Shown in pieces: positions 42,076 to 50,427 of a DNA stretch of 64,000 nucleotides (positions are counted from its first letter, which is position 1; each line of letters starts with the position of its first letter). The position numbers and the translations under genes were made by a program. Source of the DNA: Reyranella sp. (GTDB lineage: Bacteria > Pseudomonadota > Alphaproteobacteria > Reyranellales > Reyranellaceae); assembly GCA_019750135.1 (NCBI GenBank), contig JAIEOV010000016.1, forward strand, positions 248,001 to 312,000. The letters run 5' to 3'. The notes under the pieces were generated by a model, which saw nothing but the letters and a program-made list of their open reading frames with translations, was not told the origin of the DNA and did not search any database.

Positions 42076-42264
42076 ATGCGTTGGTCCGTGTTGCTTGTCG
42101 TGCTTCTCCTAGCCGCCTGCGCCGAGTCCAACCAGCCGGCGCAGCGGGAATTCGCCGTTCCCGACCGGATGCTGGGCTACACCTACAGCGGCGGCACGAC
42201 CCGGCCGATCGCCAACACCGGCACCGGCATCGTCAGCGGCGCCTCACTGCAATCGGCATACTGA
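42076..42264 (+). CDS. Small lipoprotein, unknown function
   Basis: The 62-residue precursor reads MRWSVLLVVLLLAACAESNQ, a clear lipoprotein signal with the LAAC lipobox (cysteine 15). The short mature part has the pattern PDRMLGYTYSGGTTRPIANTGTGIVSGASLQSAY. No family recognised. Its last 21 bases overlap the convergent phosphoesterase gene. Confidence 0.65.
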   Translation: MRWSVLLVVLLLAACAESNQPAQREFAVPDRMLGYTYSGGTTRPIANTGTGIVSGASLQSAY

Positions 42265-43809
42265 CTGGCTCCGGCTCTGGCGCGGCCAGCTCGAATCGCA
42301 GGTCGCCAGGAGCTTGCCGGTCTCGGAGACCATGGCGCCCGTCCATGCGCCGGCCTTGCCCGGCTCCAGCACCAAGGCGCCGTGGTCCATCAGGCCCACC
42401 ACCTCGGCATCGATGCCGTCGAGCTTGGGCACCAGGATCGGCTGCTTGTCGTCCGGTGACGGCGGTACCGGCTGGACGTGCGACAGGATGATGCCGGCGG
42501 TGCCGACAATGAGCTGAGGCGGCCGGCGCTCGCCGAAGCCGATCGCCTGGAAGCGGTGCATGTGGCCGGCCAGGACGGCGGTCACGTTGGACGGCAGGCC
42601 CTTGGGGAACACCTTGGCCAGGGCGACCTGCTGGGTGACGTTGATAAAGCCATATGGGCCGTTGCCGTCCGGCACGCCCTTGATCCGCTTCACGACGCCC
42701 CAGAACGGCCGATGCGTGACCAGCCAGGTCGGCCGTCGCTCGGCCAGCATGGCGTTGACCTGCCGGAACTGATCGACGTAAGCGTCGACGTTGTAGAGAT
42801 AGGCGTCGCCGGCATTCGCCGAATCGAGGGCGATGAAGTCGAGCTCGCCGAGCTTGATGCGCATCGGCGCCCGAATGTGGATGGGGAACGGCTGGCCCTC
42901 GAACGGCAGGGCCGGCGGCTTGGGCCAGGCCCCCAGGCGCCAGCCCGGCGGGGTCTGCGGCCAGCACGACCGCTGGCCCTCGTCGCGGCGCAGCAGCACC
43001 GACGCCGGATCGAGGAGATAATACCAGCCCGGCCCGGCGCGGCTGCAGAGCTCGTGGTTGCCGCGCACCAGCAACCAGGGCGCCGTCTTCATGAGACGCG
43101 CCGCCGGCATGAAGAAGTCGTCGCGCCAGGCCGCCCAGGTATCGGGGACCGGGCTGCCCTGCATGTTCTGGCTCCAGTAGCCCGCGCCGATCGGCACCTC
43201 GGGCACGTCCTCGTCGTCGAGATCGCCGGTGTCGTAGACCTTGACCGTGAGCGGCCGGTCGTAGCCGGTGACGCGCGGCGACAGGATCATGTCGCGCGGC
43301 GTATTGCGGTAGTTGTAGTCGCCGACATGGACGATCAGGTCGGCCGCCGACCGTTGCTCATCCTCGGCAATGACGCCGAACGGCCAGACCTTGGTGAAGC
43401 CGTCGCCGGTGCAGGGCTGCGGCTTCTCCGGAAGATCGCCGCGGCAGCCGCTGTCGCCCATCACCAGCACGCGACGCGGCGTCGCGGGCGTGACGACCGG
43501 CAGCTCGAGGCGGCGGTCGCCGACCAGCACGGCGCCCGCCTCGCCGAACGGATAGAGGGTCTCGCAGACCAGCACGCTGCGGAAATGGCCGTCCGGGGGC
43601 CGCTGGCGCGGCGTCATCTGCTGCCAGGCGCCCGACGCGCGCTGCAGCACCGGGCAGCTTGTCGCGTGCTCGACGACGGAGCGCGCCATGGCGACGGGCT
43701 TGCCGTCGACGTCCTCGCCCCACAGGACGAAGGCAAAGGAGGCCGCCGATTGCGCGTGCGCCGCCGTCGCCATGCAGAGAATGGCAAGAGCGACGAGGAC
43801 GCTGCGCAT
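42244..43809 (-). CDS. Secreted metallophosphoesterase (calcineurin-like)
   Basis: The 521-residue precursor has a signal peptide (MRSVLVALAILCMATAAHAQ). The metallophosphoesterase motifs appear in order: VLVMGDSGCRGD (GDxG-like), LIVHVGDYNYR (GD), LLVRGNHELCSRAG (GNHE), THRPFWG and AGHMHRF (GHxH). There are extra disulfide-type cysteines. It hydrolyses phosphoesters in the periplasm. GGAGA precedes ATG 43809. It is convergent with the small lipoprotein gene. A tRNA-like remnant lies upstream. Confidence 0.93.
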   Translation of the reverse strand: MRSVLVALAILCMATAAHAQSAASFAFVLWGEDVDGKPVAMARSVVEHATSCPVLQRASGAWQQMTPRQRPPDGHFRSVLVCETLYPFGEAGAVLVGDRRLELPVVTPATPRRVLVMGDSGCRGDLPEKPQPCTGDGFTKVWPFGVIAEDEQRSAADLIVHVGDYNYRNTPRDMILSPRVTGYDRPLTVKVYDTGDLDDEDVPEVPIGAGYWSQNMQGSPVPDTWAAWRDDFFMPAARLMKTAPWLLVRGNHELCSRAGPGWYYLLDPASVLLRRDEGQRSCWPQTPPGWRLGAWPKPPALPFEGQPFPIHIRAPMRIKLGELDFIALDSANAGDAYLYNVDAYVDQFRQVNAMLAERRPTWLVTHRPFWGVVKRIKGVPDGNGPYGFINVTQQVALAKVFPKGLPSNVTAVLAGHMHRFQAIGFGERRPPQLIVGTAGIILSHVQPVPPSPDDKQPILVPKLDGIDAEVVGLMDHGALVLEPGKAGAWTGAMVSETGKLLATCDSSWPRQSRSQSVCRLQ

Positions 43810-43846
43810 GAGAAATCTCCGGACTGATCCGGCGACCATAGCAAAT

Positions 43847-43910
43847 AGCCCCGCGTTGCGGGGCTCGTTGCATCTCCGGCGATGGTGGGCGCCAGGTCGA
43901 ATAGGGGCCT
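43847..43910 (-). pseudogene. Decayed tRNA 3' end with its terminator
   Basis: Read on the minus strand, 43883-43910 resembles the 3' end of a tRNA: a T-arm-like TTCGACCTGG followed by GCGCCCACCA. The terminator-like hairpin AGCCCCG, 5 bases, CGGGGCT (847-865) is in the position and form of the tRNA-Lys terminator at 50228-50253. The two regions align over about 65 bases, with the 10-mer TGGTGGGCGC identical. No full cloverleaf is left. Confidence 0.5.
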
Positions 43911-44071
43911 GCAACCACCGAGAACGACATTCGCTGGTCGTCATCATTTGATCGATGGTGGATGACTTCTACGCAAACCGCCTAGCCCACGCTCTTCGCT
44001 AGCGCCGCCGAACGCGCCTCGGGCTACTTCAGACGTCTGCCAGAAATCGCAATCGGGACGATTCGATCCCG

Positions 44072-44218
44072 GTGAAAAGCCAGATCTCGCTTACGCGCCA
44101 GGAGCGCAAGGTGATGACCGAGCTCTGCGCCCGGCGTCTGCTCGACTTCGAGGCCGACCCGGAAATGGACGGGTCGTTCGAGCAGGCCCATACGCGGCTG
44201 GGGCCCGACTTGGCATAA
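44072..44218 (+). CDS. Possible small protein, unknown function
   Basis: A 48-codon frame from GTG reads VKSQISLTRQERKVMTELCA and ends RLGPDLA. It is rich in charged residues and helix-forming, with good codon use. It ends six bases before the LacI-type operators. No family recognised, and the ribosome binding site is uncertain. It may be a relic of a longer gene. Confidence 0.3.
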   Translation: MKSQISLTRQERKVMTELCARRLLDFEADPEMDGSFEQAHTRLGPDLA

Positions 44219-44221
44219 GGC

Positions 44222-44249
44222 TTGCTGAAAGCGTTTTCAGACTTATAGT
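44222..44249 (+). promoter_or_regulatory. Proposed promoter of the LacI-controlled cassette
   Basis: TTGCTG (44222-44227), 16 bases, TATAGT (44244-44249). The first operator overlaps the -35 and spacer and the second lies just downstream of the -10, as for a repressed promoter. Confidence 0.6.
44225..44240. promoter_or_regulatory. LacI-family operator O1
   Basis: CTGAAAGCGTTTTCAG, a 14/16 palindrome with the central CG typical of LacI/GalR operators. An identical copy starts 32 bases downstream, three helical turns away. Confidence 0.85.
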
Positions 44250-44256
44250 ACGCCGT

Positions 44257-44272
44257 CTGAAAGCGTTTTCAG
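44257..44272. promoter_or_regulatory. LacI-family operator O2
   Basis: CTGAAAGCGTTTTCAG, identical to O1. It lies 32 bases before the start codon of the binding-protein gene. The regulator is most likely encoded at 48074. Confidence 0.85.
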
Positions 44273-44304
44273 GCCGTGCTTGTGCGGTGGACCGGGAGAT
44301 CACA

Positions 44305-45387
44305 ATGCAACGTCGTCTGATGGCAATTGCTCTTGCTGCAACCTTGCTCGGCTTCCCTGCGGCGCAAGCCCAACCACTGAAGAAGGCCACGATCAGCGTT
44401 GGCACTTCGGTGCTCACGGTGGCCTATCCCATGGTCACCCTCCCCCTCAGCCTCGGCTACTGGAAGGACGAGGGTTACGACGTCGACGTCCAGCCCGTCG
44501 GCGCCTCGCTTCAGGCTGTCCAGCAAATGGTCAGCGGCAACTCGGATTTTGCCCAGGTCGGCGCCGCGGCGGTCATCCAGTCGAACGTCATGAACAAGCT
44601 CCCCGTCCGCATCGTGCTGGCAAACGGCGTCACGGACTGGTCGATCTCGGTTCTGTCGACGTCGCCAATCAAGGGGCCTGAGGATCTGCGGGGCAAGACG
44701 GTCGGCGTCTTCACCATCGCCACGAACGGCGTTCCCCTGCTCAAGAGCTATTTGCGCACCAAGGGGATGGATGTCGATCGCGACCGCATCAGCTTTCTCC
44801 CGTTGGGAATGGGAGCGCCACCGGTAGAAGCCCTGCGCACGGGCAAGGTCGATGCGCTCATCTATTGGGCAGGCGCCACCGCGGGCTTTCGCAACGCCGG
44901 CCTCGACCTGAGGGAGATCATTCCGCCCGACTGGCGGTCCTATCCCGACTATTCGCTGGCCACGATGCAGAGGACGATCGACAAGGCGCCCGACATGGTC
45001 GTGGCGATCGCGCGAGGCTCGGTGAAAGCGACCATCTACGCCATCGAGAATCCCGAATGTGCCGTCCGGCTGCATTGGAAGCGATATCCCGATGCCAAGC
45101 CCAAGGGCGTCGACGAAGCGACCGCGCTGCGCTGGGATTTGAACTCACTCAGCCAACAGCTGCTGACGCTGCAGGATGGCTTCAAGCTCAATGGCGGCAA
45201 GCAGTGGGGCCATGCCCAAGCCGACAACTTCGCGCGCCTGCAGAGCTTCCTTCAGGAAGCCGATCTCATCAAGGGCAGCCTGCCAGCCAGCACCTTTCTC
45301 ACGAACCTTCCGGGCTTCTACGACCGGGTGAATGACTTCGACATCGCCAAGGTCCGCGAAGCCGCCAGAAAGTGTGAGACGAACTGA
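44305..45387 (+). CDS. ABC transporter substrate-binding protein (NMT1/THI5-like)
   Basis: The 360-residue precursor has a signal peptide (MQRRLMAIALAATLLGFPAA, cleavage after AQA). The mature part has the NMT1/THI5/SsuA layout: LTVAYPMVTLPLSLGYWKDEGYDVDVQPVGAS, AQVGAAAVIQSN, GPEDLRGKTVGVFT and GMGAPPVEALRTGKVDALIYWAGA. Relatives bind thiamine-pyrimidine precursors, sulfonates, riboflavin or nitriles. It is the first gene of the cassette and shares one base with the ATPase gene (TGATG). GGGAG precedes the ATG. Confidence 0.92.
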   Translation: MQRRLMAIALAATLLGFPAAQAQPLKKATISVGTSVLTVAYPMVTLPLSLGYWKDEGYDVDVQPVGASLQAVQQMVSGNSDFAQVGAAAVIQSNVMNKLPVRIVLANGVTDWSISVLSTSPIKGPEDLRGKTVGVFTIATNGVPLLKSYLRTKGMDVDRDRISFLPLGMGAPPVEALRTGKVDALIYWAGATAGFRNAGLDLREIIPPDWRSYPDYSLATMQRTIDKAPDMVVAIARGSVKATIYAIENPECAVRLHWKRYPDAKPKGVDEATALRWDLNSLSQQLLTLQDGFKLNGGKQWGHAQADNFARLQSFLQEADLIKGSLPASTFLTNLPGFYDRVNDFDIAKVREAARKCETN

Positions 45388-46205
45388 TGCGGGCGATCCA
45401 GCGTGCCGCTGTCGTCGCGCCGGTCGCGCGAGAAGGGAAAGCGCTCGTCACAATCTCGAGCCTGGAGAAGCGTTATCGCTCGCGCGATCGCGCCGACGTC
45501 CATGCGCTCGGCGACATCAACCTCGCGATCGAAGACGGTTCCTTCGTCACGATCGTGGGACCGAGCGGATGCGGCAAGAGCACTCTCCTGCGCATCCTGG
45601 CCGGCATCCTGTCGCGTTCCTCGGGCAGCGTTCGCATGGGAGAGACCGAGATAGACGGGCCGAGCCGCCAGGTCGGGGTCGTCTTCCAGTCGCCGGTGCT
45701 GCTGCCGTGGCGGACCGTCCTCGACAACGTGATGGTGCCGTCTGAAGTCCAGCGCCTCGATCTCGGCACCGCCCGCAAACGTGCCCGCGAGCTGCTGGCG
45801 CTGGTCGGCCTGGCGGACTTCGAGGATCGCTATCCCGCCGAGCTCTCCGGAGGGATGCAGCAGCGCGTCGGCATTTGCCGCGCCCTGGTTCATCAACCCT
45901 CGATGCTCCTCATGGATGAACCGTTCGGCGCGCTCGATGCCATGACGCGCGAGACGATGAACGTCGAATTGCTGCGCATCTGGCGCGAGCAGAACATCAC
46001 GATCATCCTGGTGACCCACAGCATTCCGGAGGCCGTCTTCCTGGCCGACCGTGTCGTCGTGATGACGCCGCGGCCGGGCCGCGTTGCCGAGGTGATCGAC
46101 GTGCATCTGCCACGCCCGCGCACGCTCGCGATGGTCAATACGCCGGACTTCGGGCGATACGTGACGTCTATTCGCAGACATTTTGGCAGCGTGGGGACCG
46201 GGTGA
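45387..46205 (+). CDS. ABC transporter ATP-binding protein (SsuB/NrtD/TauB type)
   Basis: The 272-residue ATPase has Walker A GPSGCGKST, signature ELSGGMQQRVGICRAL, Walker B MLLMDEPFGALDAMTRE and the switch VTHSIPEAVFLADRVVVM. This pattern, with PRPGRVAEVIDV, is typical of the nitrate/sulfonate/taurine transporter ATPases that work with NMT1-like binding proteins. Start and stop overlap the flanking genes (TGATG at both ends), so it is fully coupled with them. Confidence 0.94.
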   Translation: MRAIQRAAVVAPVAREGKALVTISSLEKRYRSRDRADVHALGDINLAIEDGSFVTIVGPSGCGKSTLLRILAGILSRSSGSVRMGETEIDGPSRQVGVVFQSPVLLPWRTVLDNVMVPSEVQRLDLGTARKRARELLALVGLADFEDRYPAELSGGMQQRVGICRALVHQPSMLLMDEPFGALDAMTRETMNVELLRIWREQNITIILVTHSIPEAVFLADRVVVMTPRPGRVAEVIDVHLPRPRTLAMVNTPDFGRYVTSIRRHFGSVGTG

Positions 46206-47044
46206 TGAGCGTCCCTTCTTCTGCCTCCGCAAGACGACCTCGTCTGTTGGCCCGTCTGTTGGATCGCGCCAAGGCCCGGGTTGGGTGGCTTTCCGCTCTC
46301 CTGCTCCTCGTCATTCTGGTCGTATGGGAAGCGGCCGTCCGGATGCTCGATATTCCCGCCATCGTTCTGCCCTCGCCGATTGCCGTTTTCGAGGCATTGG
46401 GCGAAGGCCTGGGCACGGGAAGCTACCTGCCTCACATCGCCGTCACGTTCACGGAGATCATCTGCGGCTTCCTCGCGGGCGCAGGCCTCGGCATCGCCCT
46501 GGGAATCCTCATTGGCCAATCGCCGTTCCTGGAGCGCCTGCTCTATCCCTACGTTGTCGCCTTCCAGACGGTGCCGAAGGTCGCCATCGCTCCGATCATC
46601 GTCATCTGGTTCGGCTACGGCCTGTCTTCAAAGGTCATCATCACGGCGGCAATCGCATTCTTCCCCTTGCTCGCCAACACGATCGTCGGTTTGCGTTCGG
46701 CGCCGGCGGAGCAGATAGACATGCTGCGCGCGCACACCGCGACCGAGTGGCAGATCTTTCGGATGTCGCGACTGCCCCAGGCTCTGCCCTTCATTTTCGT
46801 CGGTCTCGACGTGGCGATCGTGCTGTCGGTGATCGGCGCCATCGTCGGCGAGTTCGTTGGCGCGAAGGAAGGACTCGGTTTCCTGATCCTGCAGAAGAAC
46901 TTCAACTTCGACATGGCGGGGGTCTTTGCGATCCTGCTGGTCCTTTCGCTGATCGGCGTCGGGCTGCACCTGCTGATGACGGCCATCCAGCGCCGGGTGC
47001 TGTTCTGGGCGAACAGCAACCAGATACACCTGACCGGCCTCTAG
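46205..47044 (+). CDS. ABC transporter permease (SsuC/TauC type)
   Basis: The 279-residue protein has about six membrane segments, starting WLSALLLLVILVVWEAAVRML, and the EAA-like loop EQIDMLRAHTATEWQIFRMSRLPQALPFIFVGL. AGLGIALGILIGQSPFLERLLYPYV is typical of this subfamily. ATG 46205 shares one base with the preceding stop; a GTG one codon earlier is also possible. It completes the importer with the two upstream genes. Confidence 0.93.
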   Translation: MSVPSSASARRPRLLARLLDRAKARVGWLSALLLLVILVVWEAAVRMLDIPAIVLPSPIAVFEALGEGLGTGSYLPHIAVTFTEIICGFLAGAGLGIALGILIGQSPFLERLLYPYVVAFQTVPKVAIAPIIVIWFGYGLSSKVIITAAIAFFPLLANTIVGLRSAPAEQIDMLRAHTATEWQIFRMSRLPQALPFIFVGLDVAIVLSVIGAIVGEFVGAKEGLGFLILQKNFNFDMAGVFAILLVLSLIGVGLHLLMTAIQRRVLFWANSNQIHLTGL

Positions 47045-47074
47045 CTGAAACTCGTCAACACGGGAGGACAATCC

Positions 47075-48058
47075 ATGACTCAACACGTCCGCGTTGCCAG
47101 CCGCGATGAAGTGCCGGTCCTCGACCTGTCGCCGTTGCGCTCGGGCGGCCCGATCGATTCGCTTGCGGCCGAGCTCGATCGTGCCTGCAGGGAGACAGGC
47201 TTCTTCTACGTCGCCCATCACGGCGTCAGCGAGACCGCCCTGAACGCAGTCTTTGGCGCCACGCGACGCTACTTCGCCATGCCGGAGGAGATCAGGCGCG
47301 GCCACGCCATGCATCCGTTCTACCGCCGCGGCTTCATGGCTCAAGGCGTCACGCGCCAGCCGGGCTACGCCGCCGACCTCAAGGAGAGCTATGAGGTGGG
47401 CGTCGATCTTCCCGCCGACGATCCGGCCGTCCTTTCGGGCTTGCCGCTGCACGCACCGAACCAGTGGCCGGCCGAGATGCCGTGGCTTCGCGAAGCAGCC
47501 GAGACCTACTTCGAGCAGGTGAAGTCGCTCGGCCTCGATCTGCTGCGCCTGATCGCCCGCGCGCTCGGGCTGCCGGATGGGTTCTTCATCCGCTACACAA
47601 GCAAGCCCATGCTGCAGATGCGTCTGTTCCACTATCCACCGCAGACGCCCGACACCTCACCGGACGCCCACGGTGCGGCTCCCCACACCGATTTCGGCAT
47701 GATCACGATACTGGCGCAGGATCCGATCGGCGGTCTCGAGCTGCGCAAGCGGGACGGCGAATGGATCGCGGCGCCATACATCGACGGAACGTTCGTGGTG
47801 AATATCGGCGACCTCTTCCAGCGATGGACCAACGACGTCTACGTCTCGAACTTTCATCGGGTGACGAATCGCACCGGCCGGGAACGCTACTCCATCCCGA
47901 TGTTCTTCAACCTCGATTACGACGCCCCCGTCGTCTGCCTGCCGACGTGCTGCAGTGCCGCCTCGCCGCCCAAGCACGAGCCGATCAAGTTCGGCGACTA
48001 CATCGTCAGCCGGTTCAAGGCGGTGCAGCAGTTCGATCCCAACAGCCGTGTTGCCTGA
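47075..48058 (+). CDS. Isopenicillin-N-synthase-like Fe(II)/2-oxoglutarate dioxygenase
   Basis: The 327-residue enzyme opens EVPVLDLSPLRSGGPIDSLAAELDRACRETGFFYVAHHGV, the typical N-terminal non-haem dioxygenase domain. The iron site is His and Asp in APHTDFGMITILAQD and His in SNFHRVTNRTGRERYSIPMFF, where the RYS motif binds 2-oxoglutarate. The family includes thymine 7-hydroxylase as well as plant hormone oxidases. Within this cassette it is a candidate to oxidise or dealkylate the imported compound. It follows the permease by 30 bases. Confidence 0.92.
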   Translation: MTQHVRVASRDEVPVLDLSPLRSGGPIDSLAAELDRACRETGFFYVAHHGVSETALNAVFGATRRYFAMPEEIRRGHAMHPFYRRGFMAQGVTRQPGYAADLKESYEVGVDLPADDPAVLSGLPLHAPNQWPAEMPWLREAAETYFEQVKSLGLDLLRLIARALGLPDGFFIRYTSKPMLQMRLFHYPPQTPDTSPDAHGAAPHTDFGMITILAQDPIGGLELRKRDGEWIAAPYIDGTFVVNIGDLFQRWTNDVYVSNFHRVTNRTGRERYSIPMFFNLDYDAPVVCLPTCCSAASPPKHEPIKFGDYIVSRFKAVQQFDPNSRVA

Positions 48059-48073
48059 TCCTGGCCTGCCAGA

Positions 48074-49135
48074 ATGACCAAGCCACGCACTCCAGCGACC
48101 GAGGCTGACGGCGGCAGCCGGCCGGGCATCAACGACATCTCGCTTGTCGACGTCGCCAGGATGGCCGGCGTGTCGCCGGCAACGGTGTCGCGCGTCCTCA
48201 ACCACCCGAAGCTGGTCCGCGAGAGCAAGCGGCAGGCCGTGGAGGATGTGCTCGCCCGCGTGTCCTACATACGCAACAACGCGGCGCGCGCTTTGATCAG
48301 CCGGAAGTCCCTGACGGTCGGGCTGATCGTTCCGACCCTCGCCAACCCGCTGTTCGCTTCGGGCATCGAGGCGATCGAGCAAACCCTGCAGGGCGCCGGC
48401 TATGGGCTCCTTGTCGCCTGTTCCTATCGCGATCCGGACCGCGAGTACGAGCAGGTCAAGGTGATGCTGGAGCGCGGTGTCGATGGCATGATCCTGACCG
48501 GCCCCGTTCACAAGGAAGACCTGTTCCAGCTCACCCATTCGCGGGGCGTCGCCGTCAGCCTCCAGGACTGCAATGCCGATATCCTCGATCGCAGCGCGGT
48601 CGCCATGCGCGATGCCGATGCAATGGCGTTGGCCATCGACACGCTTGTGGCGCGCGGTCATCGAGACATCGCGATCCTGACGGGGCCTACCGGCAACACC
48701 CCCCCTGTCGCGGACCGCCTGCGCGGCGCGCGCGAGCGGATGACCCATCATTTCGGGCGTTCCCGCGACAACGATGTCGAGGAAACGCCCGACTACGACG
48801 CCGAGAGCTCCATGCTCGCCGTGAGGCGCCTGTTCGACCGCAAATCGAGCTACACGGCCATCGCCTTGACGGGCGATATTCTGGCGATCGGCGCCGTCAT
48901 GGAGCTGCGCCGTCGCGGCCTGTCGGTGCCGCAGGACATTTCCCTCATCGGCTGCGGCGACCAGGTCATGACGCAATATGTCGACCCGCCGCTGACGACG
49001 GTCCACCTGCCCTTCCGCCAGATGGCCGAGCGCGCCGCCGAGCGCCTGCTCGAGCAACTCGCCGGCGCCCCGCCGTCCGGCCTCGAATACATGAACTTCC
49101 ACCTCGTCGAACGCCGCTCCGTTCGCACGCTGTGA
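48074..49135 (+). CDS. LacI-family transcriptional repressor
   Basis: The 353-residue protein has the N-terminal HTH with hinge helix (VDVARMAGVSPATVSRVLNHPKLVRESKRQAVEDVLARVSYIRNNAARALIS) and a periplasmic-binding-like effector domain. SLTVGLIVPTLANPLFASGIEAIEQTL, GVDGMILTG, FDRKSSYTAIALTGDILAIGAVMELRRRGLSVPQDISLIGCGD and QYVDPPLTTVHLPF complete the family pattern. It is encoded inside the cassette and probably binds the twin operators at 44225-44272. The inducer would be the transported compound or a product. Confidence 0.95.
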   Translation: MTKPRTPATEADGGSRPGINDISLVDVARMAGVSPATVSRVLNHPKLVRESKRQAVEDVLARVSYIRNNAARALISRKSLTVGLIVPTLANPLFASGIEAIEQTLQGAGYGLLVACSYRDPDREYEQVKVMLERGVDGMILTGPVHKEDLFQLTHSRGVAVSLQDCNADILDRSAVAMRDADAMALAIDTLVARGHRDIAILTGPTGNTPPVADRLRGARERMTHHFGRSRDNDVEETPDYDAESSMLAVRRLFDRKSSYTAIALTGDILAIGAVMELRRRGLSVPQDISLIGCGDQVMTQYVDPPLTTVHLPFRQMAERAAERLLEQLAGAPPSGLEYMNFHLVERRSVRTL

Positions 49136-49159
49136 CGGCCCAATCGAAAGGACAATCTG

Positions 49160-50185
49160 ATGGATCGTATGGAGGCTTTCATTCGCGGCATGCCCAAGAC
49201 GGAGCTGCACATGCATCTCGAGGGCAGCCTCGAGCCCGAATTGCTGATCCGGCTTGGTGAACGCAACAAGCGCCCGCTTCGCTGGAAGTCCGCGGAGGAG
49301 CTGCGAAATGCCTATGAGTTCTCGGATCTCCAGTCCTTTCTCGATCTCTACTACGAAGGGTGCCAGGTTCTCGTCGAAGAGGCCGATTTCTACGAATTGA
49401 CCCGCGACTACCTGCGCAAGGCGCACGCCGAGAACGTCATTCGCGCCGAGGTGTTTCTCGGACCGCAGAGCTTCACCAGCAAGGGAATGGACATCGCGCC
49501 GGTCCTCAACGGTAGCCTCAAGGCCATGGACGATGCCAGGAGGGAAGACGGCATCAGTTGCGGGTTGATCGTCACCGCCCAGCGTCACCGGACGGAACAG
49601 GATGCTCTCGATCTGCTCGAGCAGGTGCGCCCCTGGTTCGGCCGCATCCTGGGCATCGGCATGGGCGGCGCCGAGAAAGGCAACCCGCCATCCAAGTTCC
49701 GGCACTTCTTCAGGGCGTGTCGGCGCGAGGGTCTCCGCATCACGATCCACGCTGGCGAGGAGGGTCCCGCCTCCTACGTTCGCGAAGCCGTCGAGTTGCT
49801 GGGCGTCGATCGCGTCGATCACGGCGTTTCCTGCATCGACGACCCTGCGCTCGTGCGCGAGATGGCGGATATCAAGATCCCGCTCACGGTCTGTCCGATT
49901 TCCAATCTGCGCCTCAAGGGCGTTCCGTCGCTGTCAGTTCATCCCCTCAAGAAGCTCATGGATGCGGGCCTTCACGTAACAGTCAATTCTGACGACCCCT
50001 CCTACTTCCGCGGCTATGCCAGCGACAATCTCGTCGAATGCCAGCGGGCGCTCGGCCTCACGGTGGAGGAGATCGTCAGCCTGGTGCGCAATGGATTCAC
50101 TGCAGCCTTCATCACTCCGGCCGAGCGCGCGGCGGCACTGGCCAAAGTGGACAGGTATGTGAGCGGGTTCAACTGGAGCCATTAG
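49160..50185 (+). CDS. Adenine deaminase-like enzyme of the adenosine deaminase family
   Basis: The 341-residue enzyme has the family metal site: HxH in PKTELHMHLEGSLEPELL, histidine in ITIHAGEEGP with glutamate, histidine in VDHGVSC and aspartate in VTVNSDDPSYF. The opening LEGSLEPELLIRLGERN and the NSDDPSYFRGY segment resemble the adenine deaminase branch rather than adenosine deaminases. Members remove the 6-amino or 6-alkylamino group of purines. As last gene of the LacI-controlled cassette it suggests a purine-like substrate. Confidence 0.85.
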   Translation: MDRMEAFIRGMPKTELHMHLEGSLEPELLIRLGERNKRPLRWKSAEELRNAYEFSDLQSFLDLYYEGCQVLVEEADFYELTRDYLRKAHAENVIRAEVFLGPQSFTSKGMDIAPVLNGSLKAMDDARREDGISCGLIVTAQRHRTEQDALDLLEQVRPWFGRILGIGMGGAEKGNPPSKFRHFFRACRREGLRITIHAGEEGPASYVREAVELLGVDRVDHGVSCIDDPALVREMADIKIPLTVCPISNLRLKGVPSLSVHPLKKLMDAGLHVTVNSDDPSYFRGYASDNLVECQRALGLTVEEIVSLVRNGFTAAFITPAERAAALAKVDRYVSGFNWSH

Positions 50186-50227
50186 CCGCTCCGGTCCTCC
50201 AAGCTCGATGCTCTAAGAGGATATATG

Positions 50228-50253
50228 AAAAGCCCCGCACGACGGGGCTTGTT
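50228..50253. terminator. Bidirectional terminator between the deaminase and tRNA-Lys
   Basis: AAGCCCCG, five bases, CGGGGCTT with T-runs on the minus-strand side (GGGGCTTTTC). It closes the minus-strand tRNA-Lys transcript and may also end the plus-strand cassette. Confidence 0.85.
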
Positions 50254-50268
50254 CGATCTCTCAGGCTA

Positions 50269-50344
<76 letters not shown>

Positions 50345-50427
50345 GAACCGGGGCATAGCCTGAAGAGGGCGCGGCTATAGCAAGCAGGTTATCCCTTGTC
50401 GAGTCGCGCGAATCGCCTTTTTGCCGG

